Made by a program: the position numbers and the translations under genes
In this document: positions 9,266 through 18,556 of the stretch, in pieces
Layout: every line of letters begins with the position of its first letter
Position numbering within the stretch: the first letter of the stretch is position 1
Origin: Entamoeba histolytica HM-1:IMSS
Lineage: Eukaryota > Evosea > Mastigamoebida > Endamoebidae
Assembly: GCF_000208925.1 (NCBI RefSeq)
Contig: NW_001915041.1
Location: 1-33,682 of the forward strand
Direction of reading: 5' to 3'
DNA: 33,682 nt
The notes under the pieces: generated by a model
The model's database searches: none
What the model was told of the DNA's origin: nothing
What the model saw: only the letters and a program-made list of their open reading frames with translations

Positions 9266-10468
9266 TTAAATAAAGAAAATTAAAAGAATAGCTAACACTA
9301 TAAAGAGTGTTGAAGAAGAATCATCAAAATCATTTGAAGGAGGAACACAACTTTTTCTTTGTTGTTTTCTTGTTTTGATATTAAATAATTCATAATAAGA
9401 ATTATCAGAATTACTAATACTAAATTGAGTTGCATTAGTAGAATTAACAGTAATAATAATATCATCTACCATTTCATGATAATTATTAAATGAAACTTTT
9501 GAATTACAAATATTTGTTGCAAAAACTTTTTGTGACATTTGAGTAAGTCTATATGCTGCATTAGGATGTGGATGTCCATATGTATTATTAAATCCACAAG
9601 ATATAATAGAAACTACTGGTTGAGTTATAGAAAGATAGTCCCAACTATTTGAATGTTTACTTCCATGATGATTTGCACGAAGAACATCTACAGAACCAAC
9701 AACATCTTTTACTTCAACTTCAATATTATTAATTGTTGTTCCATAACTATAATAATATCCACCATCTAAATCACCACTTGTTGCATATATAAAATTACCA
9801 TATTTAATTCTTAATCCAATAGAATAATCATTTTCACTTGGCATCATTGGTTGATTATAATAATTTGCTTCAACAGGAGATCCATCCCATCTTATTGCAC
9901 CATATCCATTACTAGTAAAAATTTCAACTTCACTGTCATTATCTGGAGGATTAATTTGAGTAGTAGAACAAATATCAGCAATTTCTTTAATCTTAGATAC
10001 TTTTGTTTGGTCTTTAATACTGTCTGCATAACATACCCATTCAATAGAATATTTCTCAAACTCTCCTGCTGCATAAAATTCATATGTTTCATTATTACAT
10101 TTCTTTCTATTTTCTCCTGTATAATTTCCAACATTTCTTTCAATAAATTTCCCAGCAGTAAAATTACCAACTTCAAATAAATGCCATAATCCAGATATTC
10201 CATAATACCCAAAATGATCTAAATGAATATGTGTTAAAACAACTACATCAATATACTTTTTTCCAAGAATTTCTTCAATTTTTTGTTCTAGTCGAATGGC
10301 ATTTGTTGGATTTGGATCATTTCTTTGTTCTCCAAGATCAACAAGTATAGAATATCCTGATGGATAAACAATAAGTTGAGAATCAGCTTGTCCAACATTA
10401 AATACATAAACTTTGAATTGAGCATAACTACTTACACATAAAAAAAAGAGAATAAGACTTGTTTTCAT
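9266..10468 (-). CDS. secreted ComEC-like metallo-beta-lactamase-fold hydrolase, predicted GPI-anchored
   Basis: The 400-residue protein has a cleavable signal peptide (about 1-16, ending SSYAQ). The ComEC/Rec2-type catalytic domain follows with its hallmarks in order: VGQADS (25-30), LVDLG (42-46), the metal-binding HIHLDH (80-85), SGDLDGG with Asp233, NHHGSKHS (266-273) and YGHPHP (297-302). All expected metal ligands are present. The C-terminus (about 385-400) is a hydrophobic tail after DDSSS with no cytosolic residues, predicting GPI attachment. The competence-type membrane channel of bacterial ComEC is absent; only the hydrolase part is here. The isolated ComEC domain in bacteria is known as a phosphodiesterase/nuclease, so an extracellular nuclease is the leading inference. 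Other metallo-hydrolase activities (phospholipid, nucleotide, lactonase) are possible. Bacterial origin by transfer is likely but untested. Confidence 0.75.
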   Translation of the reverse strand: MKTSLILFFLCVSSYAQFKVYVFNVGQADSQLIVYPSGYSILVDLGEQRNDPNPTNAIRLEQKIEEILGKKYIDVVVLTHIHLDHFGYYGISGLWHLFEVGNFTAGKFIERNVGNYTGENRKKCNNETYEFYAAGEFEKYSIEWVCYADSIKDQTKVSKIKEIADICSTTQINPPDNDSEVEIFTSNGYGAIRWDGSPVEANYYNQPMMPSENDYSIGLRIKYGNFIYATSGDLDGGYYYSYGTTINNIEVEVKDVVGSVDVLRANHHGSKHSNSWDYLSITQPVVSIISCGFNNTYGHPHPNAAYRLTQMSQKVFATNICNSKVSFNNYHEMVDDIIITVNSTNATQFSISNSDNSYYELFNIKTRKQQRKSCVPPSNDFDDSSSTLFIVLAILLIFFI

Positions 10469-10504
10469 AAAGTCAATTTACAATTCATTCAGTTCTTTAA
10501 AAAT
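10469..10504 (-). promoter_or_regulatory. core promoter of the ComEC-like gene
   Basis: Reading toward the gene, TTTTTAAAGAACTGAATG runs directly upstream of the start. A TTTAAAG box (10501-10495) is fused to GAACT (10495-10491), 23 bases before the ATG. This fits the Entamoeba TATA-like and GAAC elements lying side by side. Confidence 0.5.
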
Positions 10505-10909
10505 TTCTTCTTTTTCTTTAACTTCCATATTTTTCTTCCTTCTTCTTTTTTTTTTGTTTAAGTTTTTCTTTTAAAATTTTTCGTATTTTATATTTAGCTA
10601 TACTTTAATTTTAAGAAGATTTATTTCATAACTTCAATAATTAACTTTTTGATTCAACTTTTTCTCATATGATTGATTCTACTCAACTCCTTTTATTCTT
10701 TTATAATCAAATTTTTATTACTTTTCTATTAAATAATTCAAGGATTGTATTTAAATCATTTATAACGTTGTGTAATATAGATTCAAAACAAAAATAGATT
10801 AATGGATTGTAAAACAACATAACTCATTTATATTACACAGAATAGTGAATGATCCATTGGCTTAAAAACACTAAGAGCATTTTGTTTTAATTCTTTCGTT
10901 ATTTGATAT
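10505..10909. other. intergenic region
   Basis: T-rich on the plus strand, no reading frame of note, no repeat or RNA gene seen. It lies between the ComEC-like gene and the 3' end of the broken Myb gene. Confidence 0.5.
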
Positions 10910-11275
10910 TTAAGCCTCCCAAAAAAAACGATTTTTCACATCATTTGGAGACCTGCCATCAAGAAATGTTGCAATTTGAGTCCATCTATTTCCAAATTCT
11001 TTTCTTCTTGTTAATATTTCATTATCTTCTTCACTGGTCCATGGTCTATGTCTTATATTATTGAATTTATTAATAAAATGTTCTCTACATTGTTTTCTAT
11101 TTCTTCCAGGAATCATAATAGCTATTTTGTCCCAACTATTCTTACTTCCATATTTTGCAATTCCTTCAAGTAACAATTTGTCTTCTTATTTTGTCCACAC
11201 TTTAACAACTTTTTTATTTTTCTTGTCTAGTTCAGGAGAGTCTGAACCTCTCAAACTTGATGCACATATTTCCAT
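10910..11275 (-). pseudogene. two-repeat Myb DNA-binding protein with one in-frame stop
   Basis: From the ATG at 11275-11273 the frame runs to the TAA at its 3' end as 121 codons, interrupted only at codon 30 (TAA, 11188-11186). The stop falls inside the first helix of Myb repeat 1. The flanking residues read VWTK-stop-EDKLLLEGIAKYG, where Myb proteins have WTKEED, so a single GAA-to-TAA change explains it. After the stop, both repeats are well kept: spaced Trp residues (NSW; RPWT; NRWT), recognition helices NRKQCREHF and PNDVKNRFFW, and TSEEDNEIL. A TATA-like CTATTTAAAT lies upstream. It could be a recent pseudogene, a sequencing error, or a readthrough gene. A start after the stop would give a truncated protein lacking the first Trp. 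Confidence 0.75.
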
Positions 11276-14200
11276 ATTCAACACATTTGCTTTTTCTTAG
11301 TTAATGATTTAAATAGGTGAAAATTCCAATCAACACAACTTATAGTGTTTTGTTTTTTGGTTGTTTTAAAAATATTCCACATTTATTTTAGTAGCAACGT
11401 TCGTTGCGTTGTTTTCATGAGTTTATTTGAAATTTTTGTTCTTCTCATCATTATTTTTGTTCTAACAATCCTTGCAGACTGAAGTAACTTCTCCTAAGAT
11501 TATTAAACTCTTTTTCTAAAAATATAATTATTTTTGGATAACAAACAAGATTAGGTTATTCGTTTGTCTTTATTTACATGTTTATTGTTTAAAAAATAAT
11601 TTAGGTACATTAACTGGATGATTCAAGAAAAGAACACAAAATGGGATTATAACCCATAAATTATTAAAAATGAGATTTATAGATATTATATTTATTATTT
11701 TTTTATTCTATTTCTAATTCATTATCTTAGTTCTATATTAAGAATAATTGATGATGAAAAAAACAATTTTTCTCGAATAATTAATAACAAAACGACTCTT
11801 TTAACTACCATCCACACAACAAATCATGTTGCTTCCAAAAATCCCTTTTCCCGAAATCATTTTATTGAAATAACTGAGAAATGAATATCCTACAAAATTA
11901 ATTAAACTCTTTTTATTTCTTCATTTACACTTATAACCTTATTATTTACTATGTATATTTCTTGATTCTAATGATCAAACAAAACTTACTTTGAATCAAC
12001 TCCATAATATTATGATGTCTTTTTCTCTTGTATTTGAACTTCTCTTACTTAATTTCTCATTATTTCTCTTTGATTTTATTTATATCTATTTTTGTATTAT
12101 CAAAGAAAGTTCAATGATTATATATTGATATAACTACTTTTTTAATGAATAAGATGAAATGTCTTTTGTACTTTTATTATTTATAACATATATCAAACAA
12201 CAAGAGTATAAGAATAACCATTTTCAATACTTCTAATGTAATTTTATTGTAGTTAAATGTGTTACCTCTAACTCATTTTTGTTATAATAATATTCATTAT
12301 TAGTTAATGTATATAATTATAATAAAAATGTTAGTATCTATGAAAAAATTTATTATACACTTATAATGAAATAGTGAAAATAAACAGAGAATAATTCTAG
12401 TTTAATCCAATTTGTAAGAATCTTCACACCAATTTAAATTAAAACTAACTGTTACTTGTAAATAAAACTCAACATAATGTCTCTGAATCAATATTGTAAA
12501 CATTCTTTTATTGTTGGTTATTGGTTGTTGAGAAAAAATTAAATATAAAACCGAAATTATCTAAATAAAAACAAAATATATAAATTAGATATTGAATAAA
12601 TGCCTAATTAATTTTAATAATTATTTATTCATTTATGAATCACAATATAACAATGAAAGAAAGAATAATAGGAAATTATATTATTACCATTGTAAGCTGT
12701 CAATAAAACATTAAATAAACAATACCATAAATTAGAGAGTGAATGTCATAAAAATTAATGTTTATAAATAGACTTGATGAAGATAATACAATAAGAATTA
12801 AAAAGTGATAGATGTGTAATACTCTTAAAGAATCTCAAACAAAAGAATAAATATATTCATACTTAAAATAAAAAAAAAGAACAAAACAAATAATAATAAC
12901 ATATTCTTAATTGAAGAAATTTTGTTTATGATATTTAATATTTTCATTTCAACTAGAATAGATTTATTATACATCAATCCATTTCAAAAATACTTTGTTT
13001 TAATAGGAATTGAATTGAACATTACATTTTATAGAATAAATTTGATATTCTCTTATATTCAATAGATATTGTTTAAAAACACAATTTTTGTTTTAGTATT
13101 TTCTTTAAACACAAGAATATAAATAAGTTCAAACAAATACTATCCAATTGGTTGTTTAGATAAAATGAATTGTCTAGTTCTTTAATAGATTCTCATATAA
13201 TAATAACTCTACTCATGAAATTCTTTATATTATTTAATGACGTTTTGATGAACTATTTATTTATTGTGTATTATAATGCATTAGTAGTGATACTAGAATT
13301 ATAACAAAAATGTATGTGATGAGAATAGTGTCTTTAATCATTACTCATTTATTACTTTAACTTTTGTAACAAAAATATATATAATCTATCTTCTCAATCA
13401 AAACTCACAAACAAACGCATCTCAAATATACATTCTAGACATACTTCCAGTTATGTAAAATTGCTTCAAAACTCATTCAGTCTCTTTCATTAAAGCTCAA
13501 CCACTAAAGACTAGCATGAAATATAAATAATGGAAATGACTAAAAATTGAGTTATTAACAATGTACGATCCATACAATATGTATCTAAAGTACATGTTTT
13601 TATTATAATGTTTGAAATCAACTAGAAAAGGGAGAATAAAATAATGTAATACAATATAAAGACAATATTTACTAAATGAAATAGCACATTCCTTCAATTA
13701 GAAAGTACCAATAATAAAAAATATGAAAACAATAATAAAACATGAAACTAATGTTCATTTCGTTAATATTTTAAATTGTTGTTCATTCAAAATAAATGTT
13801 TTACAAAGAGTGTTTCTTAATACTATCTGTTTAGAAAAAAATAGAAAGAACTAATGAAATAAAATTCCTGACAGTCATAAAAAATAACCAAACACTTTAG
13901 AGTTTCGTCACTTATTTATAGTTATAACGACCAACCATAGTCATAAATACTTATTATAGTCATGAAATTTAAATAAAAAAAAATGAGCAAAAGAAATAAA
14001 GAAGTATCAACTTACATTCTTGTGTTAATCAATTGAACGAAGAAGTGATGAGAATAATTATCCACCTTAATAAAGAAGAGAAATAACTAAACTTGGATGA
14101 ATATAAATTTTAAGAGATAAAGCATAAAAGAAATATTGATAAGGTATTTCAAGAAGAAGAAACACAAAGAAGCATCTTCATATACCTAAATTCTATTAAA

Positions 14201-14460
14201 GAATAATATATATTTTATTATAGGATTTTTTTTATGTCATTTTTTTGATAAGATGAACATTAAGTATATAACCAAAGAAAACTATAAAAATATAATAAAA
14301 TACTATAAATAGTAGTTTAGTCTCTTTTTCAATAATCCAAGCGTGGAATGTTTAAGTTTTGCCTATTTTTATTGTGCCAACAAAACGAAAATTGAAATAA
14401 AAAACACGCACAAAGAAATAATGATAAAATCACAAGTAAAATGAAAGGTTAAATGGATTT
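11276..14460. other. 3.2-kb gene-free A/T-rich region
   Basis: Short frames exist (for example 13497-13697 on the minus strand) but have no protein-like composition. A TATA-like CTATTTAAAT just beyond 11300 probably belongs to the Myb gene. A G/C-rich dyad lies at 11394-11407. The stretch 12500-14400 is A-rich on the plus strand. Nothing resembling a transposon or RNA gene was recognised. Confidence 0.55.
11394..11407. repeat. perfect G/C-rich dyad GCAACGTTCGTTGC
   Basis: A 14-base perfect palindrome in very A/T-rich surroundings, followed by a further GTTGTT. It lies about 120 bases upstream of the broken Myb gene and could be a protein-binding dyad or a small hairpin. No function is claimed. 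Confidence 0.5.
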
Positions 14461-15909
14461 ATGAGAACTAAATTTCTTTGCAATCGACCTGAAACTATGA
14501 AACATCTCACAAACACCAAAAGTATGGTTACAAGAGATACTGAAAATAAGAGCGAAATTGCCATTAAACCATTAATTAACCAAATTGGATTTCGACAACA
14601 TCATGTCATCCAACCACCAACAGCCAAGATTAATCTTAATCATTCATCCCAAAAAAGTAAAGACAGTCAAGAACAAAGTAATTTAGTAAATACCCTGGAA
14701 GACAAATTACCTAATTTAGAACAGTTTGTTGAAAAAGATGATGAATCAATTGAAAAAGAATTAGTTAAATTGGAAATTAAACCAAGTAATGCGTTTGAAT
14801 TAATCCAATTAACAAATGATGAAATAATATCTAAACAACCTGAAATTTATCTATCTTCAAATGAAAATAAAGATTTAAATGAGTTTCTAACAAAAAATAC
14901 CAATGATGTTATTTTAGAAAGTCAAACTCAATTTGATGAACAAATAGAAGACATTGATCAATATGAAAAAGATCATTTCTTAATGAGGTATGAACCAAAA
15001 AATATTAAAGAAATATCTGATAACTTATTTAAAAGTGAAAAGGATTTACAAATTGCACCAGATTTACTTCAAAAACAAGTTCATATTAGTGCAGTTACAC
15101 GTAATGTTTTACTTGACTGGTTATTTCTTGTTTCACAAGATGAATTTGCAACAACAATAGAAACATATTTACTCACTGTTGCAACATTTGATGATTTTAT
15201 TTCTCGCAAAACAACTATCCCTAAGTTTGTTAAATATTATTTTTAGTTATGTTAATATGAGGAATAATCTATTTTTGTGAAATTACTAGATAAGTAGTTT
15301 TTATTAACTATTTTTTAGTATATTCAAATAATCTGATTGATAAAAAAAAATTAATGATATAGATCAGAGGTTCAATTAGTTGGTGTTGCTTGTCTTCATT
15401 TATGTGTTAAATTTCAAGAAATCACATACCCACATGTTGATGAATTTATTATTATTAGTAAAGGTGCATATACAAAAAACCAATTATTAGAGATGGAAAG
15501 AGTGATTTGTAAAACAATTGATTTCAGATTTCTTCGTCCATTATCAATTGATTTTTTGAGAAGATTTGATAAGGCAGCAAATGCAGATGAAATTAAACAT
15601 ACTCTTGGAAAGTATTTAATTTTAATTGCTACATTAGACCAAAAAATGATTCAATGTCTTCCATCTCAAATTGCAGCAGCTGCTGTTTATTTTCAGAGAA
15701 GAATCAATAATACTGTTCCTTATTGGGATAAAACACTTATTAAATACTCAACATATACTGAAAAAGATATTCTTCCTATTGCCCAATTAATGAGAACGCA
15801 TTATTTATTCCAACAATCAAGAACAAATCAATATAAAGAAATGTTTAAAATGTTTTCAAGTAGTGTTAATCACACAGTCTCACAAATTCCTTTCATCCCA
15901 GAATTTTAA
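14461..15909 (+). CDS. mitotic A/B-type cyclin, two exons (14461-15224, 15363-15909)
   Basis: Splicing a 138-base intron gives a 436-residue protein. Residues 1 to about 170 are Glu/Asn/Lys-rich and unstructured. The N-terminal cyclin box (about 175-305) has HISAVTRNVLLDWL, ETYLLTVATFDDFI and, across the splice, IPKSEVQLVGVACLHLCVKF. YPHVDEF and LLEMERVI follow. The C-terminal cyclin box (about 306-425) includes FRFLRPLSIDFLRRFDKAA and LPSQIAAAAVYF. This is the two-box pattern of A/B cyclins, which activate Cdc2-type kinases at mitosis. No clear RxxLxxxxN destruction box is seen in the N-terminus, so its degradation signal is uncertain. The splice joins AA to A within a Lys codon, restoring a conserved cyclin helix, which strongly supports the intron. 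Upstream, ATGTTTAAG near 14347 is a weak TATA-like candidate. Confidence 0.88.
15225..15362 (+). other. intron of the cyclin gene
   Basis: The donor is GTTTGTT and the acceptor is TATAG. At 138 bases it is at the long end for this genus. It is A/T-rich and contains stops in all frames, and its removal joins the two cyclin-box fragments in frame. Confidence 0.85.
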
Positions 15910-16097
15910 TTTATATATCATTGTTTATCTATTATTACATTCTTTATAACTTAGGATTTACAAAAAAAAAAACATTAGATATAAAATGATAAGATTTATT
16001 GAAAATTAGATGTCATTTCATTATCCTTTGAATATAAAAAAGAAAGTTTTAAAAGAGAAAGAAAAAACAAAATTATAAAGATCTGTAAAAAAAGTAG

Positions 16098-16128
16098 TGG
16101 AACTTAAAAATAACCAATTTTTGCATAA
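16098..16128 (+). promoter_or_regulatory. GAAC element upstream of the helical protein gene
   Basis: GGAACTTAAAAATAACC lies 12-29 bases before the ATG. GAACTT (16100-16105) matches the Entamoeba GAAC element. A clear TATA-like box further upstream is not seen. Confidence 0.45.
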
Positions 16129-16964
16129 TGACACAGAAAGACGTTTCTACTGAACTCTTAGAGTTCATTCGTCAGGAAACATTCAATGAAAAGAAGGCAG
16201 AATTTGTTCATGAGTGTTTTAATGAATTTCTTGAGAAAGAAAGAATTATTGAATTAGTTCAAGAAATGGATGAAATTTATCAGATGATAGAAGTTGCTGT
16301 GTTAGCATGGAATGTTTGTGACCAAATTAAGAAAAGAAAGAATGGGATATTAGCATTAAGAGAACCAGTATTTGAATGGGTTGAAAGTGTAATGGAGAAA
16401 TTAAAAATTACAAATCGAGCTTCTGTGATAGAAAGAATAGGATATTCAGTATCATTAGGAAGATTAAATTATATGAAACGACATTCAGAATTAAAAACAA
16501 TGAGAGATTTAATAAGAATTGCTGATATTCAAACAGAACCTCTTAAAGTAAGTTATGATGATATTAATAAAAAAATAGTTGACTGTTTTAATGAAATTAC
16601 TTGGTTCTATCAAGAAACAGATTCTATTGAAAGAAAAATCTTAATGAAAATAATGTTAGAACAATGTCCTTTATGTTGGATAGATTCTGTTGAAAAAGAT
16701 AAATTAAAAGAAGTAGTTTCATTTCTTGTGATGGTATGGACAAAAGTTAAACCTCCAATGGAAAATGATATTGGAGAAGCATTATTTAATTTATCTGAAT
16801 CAATTACAGATGATTTTGATGAACAAACAAAAATCACTGGTATTGTATTAAATTTTATTCAAACAAACAACATTATTTGTAAAATTGTATCAAATAAAGA
16901 ATATGCCATTGGACTTTTAAAAGAAGCATTGGAATTATTACGTAATCAACAAAAAAACCAATAA
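16128..16964 (+). CDS. unknown all-helical cytosolic protein
   Basis: The 278-residue protein is not recognised. It has no signal peptide or membrane segment and is rich in Glu, Lys, Ile and Leu, with long amphipathic helices throughout (for example FVHECFNEFLEKERIIELV and a Leu-rich C-terminal helix ending in ELLRNQQKNQ). The pattern suggests an alpha-solenoid or helical-bundle adaptor. Frame continuity over 837 bases in this A/T-rich DNA and the GAAC element just upstream make it a real gene. It lies 218 bases after the cyclin gene on the same strand and converges on the RING gene. Confidence 0.7.
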   Translation: MTQKDVSTELLEFIRQETFNEKKAEFVHECFNEFLEKERIIELVQEMDEIYQMIEVAVLAWNVCDQIKKRKNGILALREPVFEWVESVMEKLKITNRASVIERIGYSVSLGRLNYMKRHSELKTMRDLIRIADIQTEPLKVSYDDINKKIVDCFNEITWFYQETDSIERKILMKIMLEQCPLCWIDSVEKDKLKEVVSFLVMVWTKVKPPMENDIGEALFNLSESITDDFDEQTKITGIVLNFIQTNNIICKIVSNKEYAIGLLKEALELLRNQQKNQ

Positions 16965-17348
16965 CTTACTAATTGCATTTATTAATGCAGACTAACACAT
17001 GGAATATGGTATTTGCACCAAATTATCCTCCAAATGTGTTTAAAAAGAAAAGAAAAAAAAAACAATAAAATTTAATGAAAACAAAATACAAAACAATATA
17101 AATAGCCAAAATCTAAAAAAATTAATTAAAAATAAAAAATTAGTTTCTTTTTTTTTTTATTTTTTTAATTTAAATCTTTCATTTTCATTATTTCATCTTA
17201 AAGTATTTATATTTAATTCTTTCATTTAATCAATACTTTTTGTTTTACTCTAAGTTTATAAAAAGGAATAATTAAAAATTATTATTGTTAGTAAAATTGA
17301 TAACATAAATCTATTTGTATAATCCTTATTTAGTTGTAAATAATTGTT
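16965..17348. other. intergenic region between convergent genes
   Basis: A/T-rich, containing long A runs near 17050 and a long T run near 17150. These are compatible with 3' ends of the two converging transcripts. No gene or repeat is seen. Confidence 0.5.
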
Positions 17349-18453
17349 TTATATTTCATGTACATTCCATGTTGGATTAATTTCAACTTCTTCTTCGTTA
17401 TTCTCCTTAAGATTAATAGGATTTCTACATATTGGACAATCAGATGCTCTTGCCAACCATCCTTTTAAACAACTAACATGAAAATCATGTCCACAGCGAA
17501 GGTGCGCTGCTTCAGTAAGAACATCCCTACAAATTACACACTCATGTTCTTCTTTTGCATCATAATGAACTAATGATAAATGGTCTAATAAATAGGAATA
17601 ATAAATGTATGTCATTAATTGTTCCAAAGAACTAATTGACTCCCAAACGTGCATAATGGAAAATATTAATAATCCAACAAACACATTTGGAAGTAACGAT
17701 TTGAAGAGAATAAAGAATTCAAAACTTGCCAATAAGAGTTTAATTGATTTAATTGATAAACTTGTTAAAGTATAATATTTCCACTGGAATTCATAGAGAG
17801 TATGAACAAAACAGAAAATCTGTTGTAAAACATCACAAATAAGTGAGTAAAAAAGAATTTTGAAAAAACAATAAAAGATTAATGAAACAAAATCCGTTGT
17901 AGAGTATTGTAAAAGTATCATAGTTGTTATACCAATTAGAATTAATGATAATATAAACATACTAACTCTCTTTGAATAATAATAACTTTGGGTTTCATTA
18001 TACAAATCAATTCTTGTTTCAATCAAAATTTTATTTACTTTAATTGAGATATAAAGAATAATAATTACTAATAAGTCTATAGAAATATCTGATAAACCAG
18101 ATAATATAAAAATTAAGATTGTCCAAATTTCATTTAATATTTTAGAACTCATGACTTTCATTTCGGCAGTTGTTATTTCTTCATAAAATATATGTTTAAT
18201 AATTAAAAATATTCCAATGAAAGTTGTTATAAACGTATTAAACAATACCTATTCTTAATAAGTATTCTAAACAATACCAAATAATAAATACAGTCTTATA
18301 ACTAAAACAAACAAAAAGTGGTAATGGAAGTCGTAAAAGTCCCATAAAAATATAAAATGAACTTCTATGAATTGAATAAAGCTGAAAAATTATCAATAGT
18401 AAACTAGTATAAGAACATATACACTGAAAAATGATGATTGTAGACCACTTCAT
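17349..18453 (-). CDS. HRD1/gp78-like membrane RING-H2 ubiquitin ligase, two exons (18453-18249, 18178-17349)
   Basis: Joining the exons gives 344 residues. The first about 270 residues form several hydrophobic helices, and a C-terminal RING-H2 domain lies at about 282-319: CVIC, then LRCGHDFHVSC, then DCPIC, with all eight zinc ligands (C-C-C-H-H-C-C-C). This layout matches the ER-associated degradation ligases HRD1 and gp78. Those recruit E2 enzymes to ubiquitinate misfolded ER proteins as they leave the ER. The spliced junction reads LLRIEITTAEMK, equivalent to the GQLRAAEME loop of human HRD1; without splicing an unrelated extra hydrophobic helix would be added and the upstream frame would end. 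The protein is shorter than animal HRD1/gp78, which have long tails (CUE or Pro-rich) missing here. Confidence 0.75.
18179..18248 (-). other. predicted intron of the RING ligase gene
   Basis: 70 bases, donor GTATTG, acceptor AAG. It is supported by the in-frame join and by the match of the joined sequence to the HRD1 loop. The acceptor is weaker than the usual TAG, so the exact 3' boundary is less certain. A single-base frameshift is the alternative. Confidence 0.6.
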
Positions 18454-18475
18454 CTTTTGTCTTTTAAAGTTCTTT
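18454..18475 (-). promoter_or_regulatory. core promoter of the RING ligase gene
   Basis: GAACTTTAAAAG (18472-18461) combines a GAAC element with a TTTAAA box, within 20 bases of the ATG, the closest spacing of the promoters seen here. Confidence 0.5.
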
Positions 18476-18556
18476 TATTCATATTTTATTTGAAAACAAA
18501 ACCTTTGTTCTATTTATGTTTTATAAAACACTATATTAATTATTATTTAAATAATA

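Noticed and set aside
10910..11176. An 88-residue Myb protein starting at a TTG after the stop
   Set aside because: TTG is not a normal start in this lineage and the frame clearly continues upstream through the stop to an ATG with a promoter, so a broken longer gene is the better reading.
13497..13697. Open frame of 66 codons on the minus strand
   Set aside because: Short, Tyr/Phe/Ile-rich as expected from A/T-rich noise, with no GAAC or TATA-like signal and no domain.
18179..18260. A separate RING protein starting at a TTG near 18245 and a separate 71-residue membrane protein upstream
   Set aside because: The two overlap, the second has no ATG, and removing a 70-base intron joins them into one HRD1/gp78-like protein.
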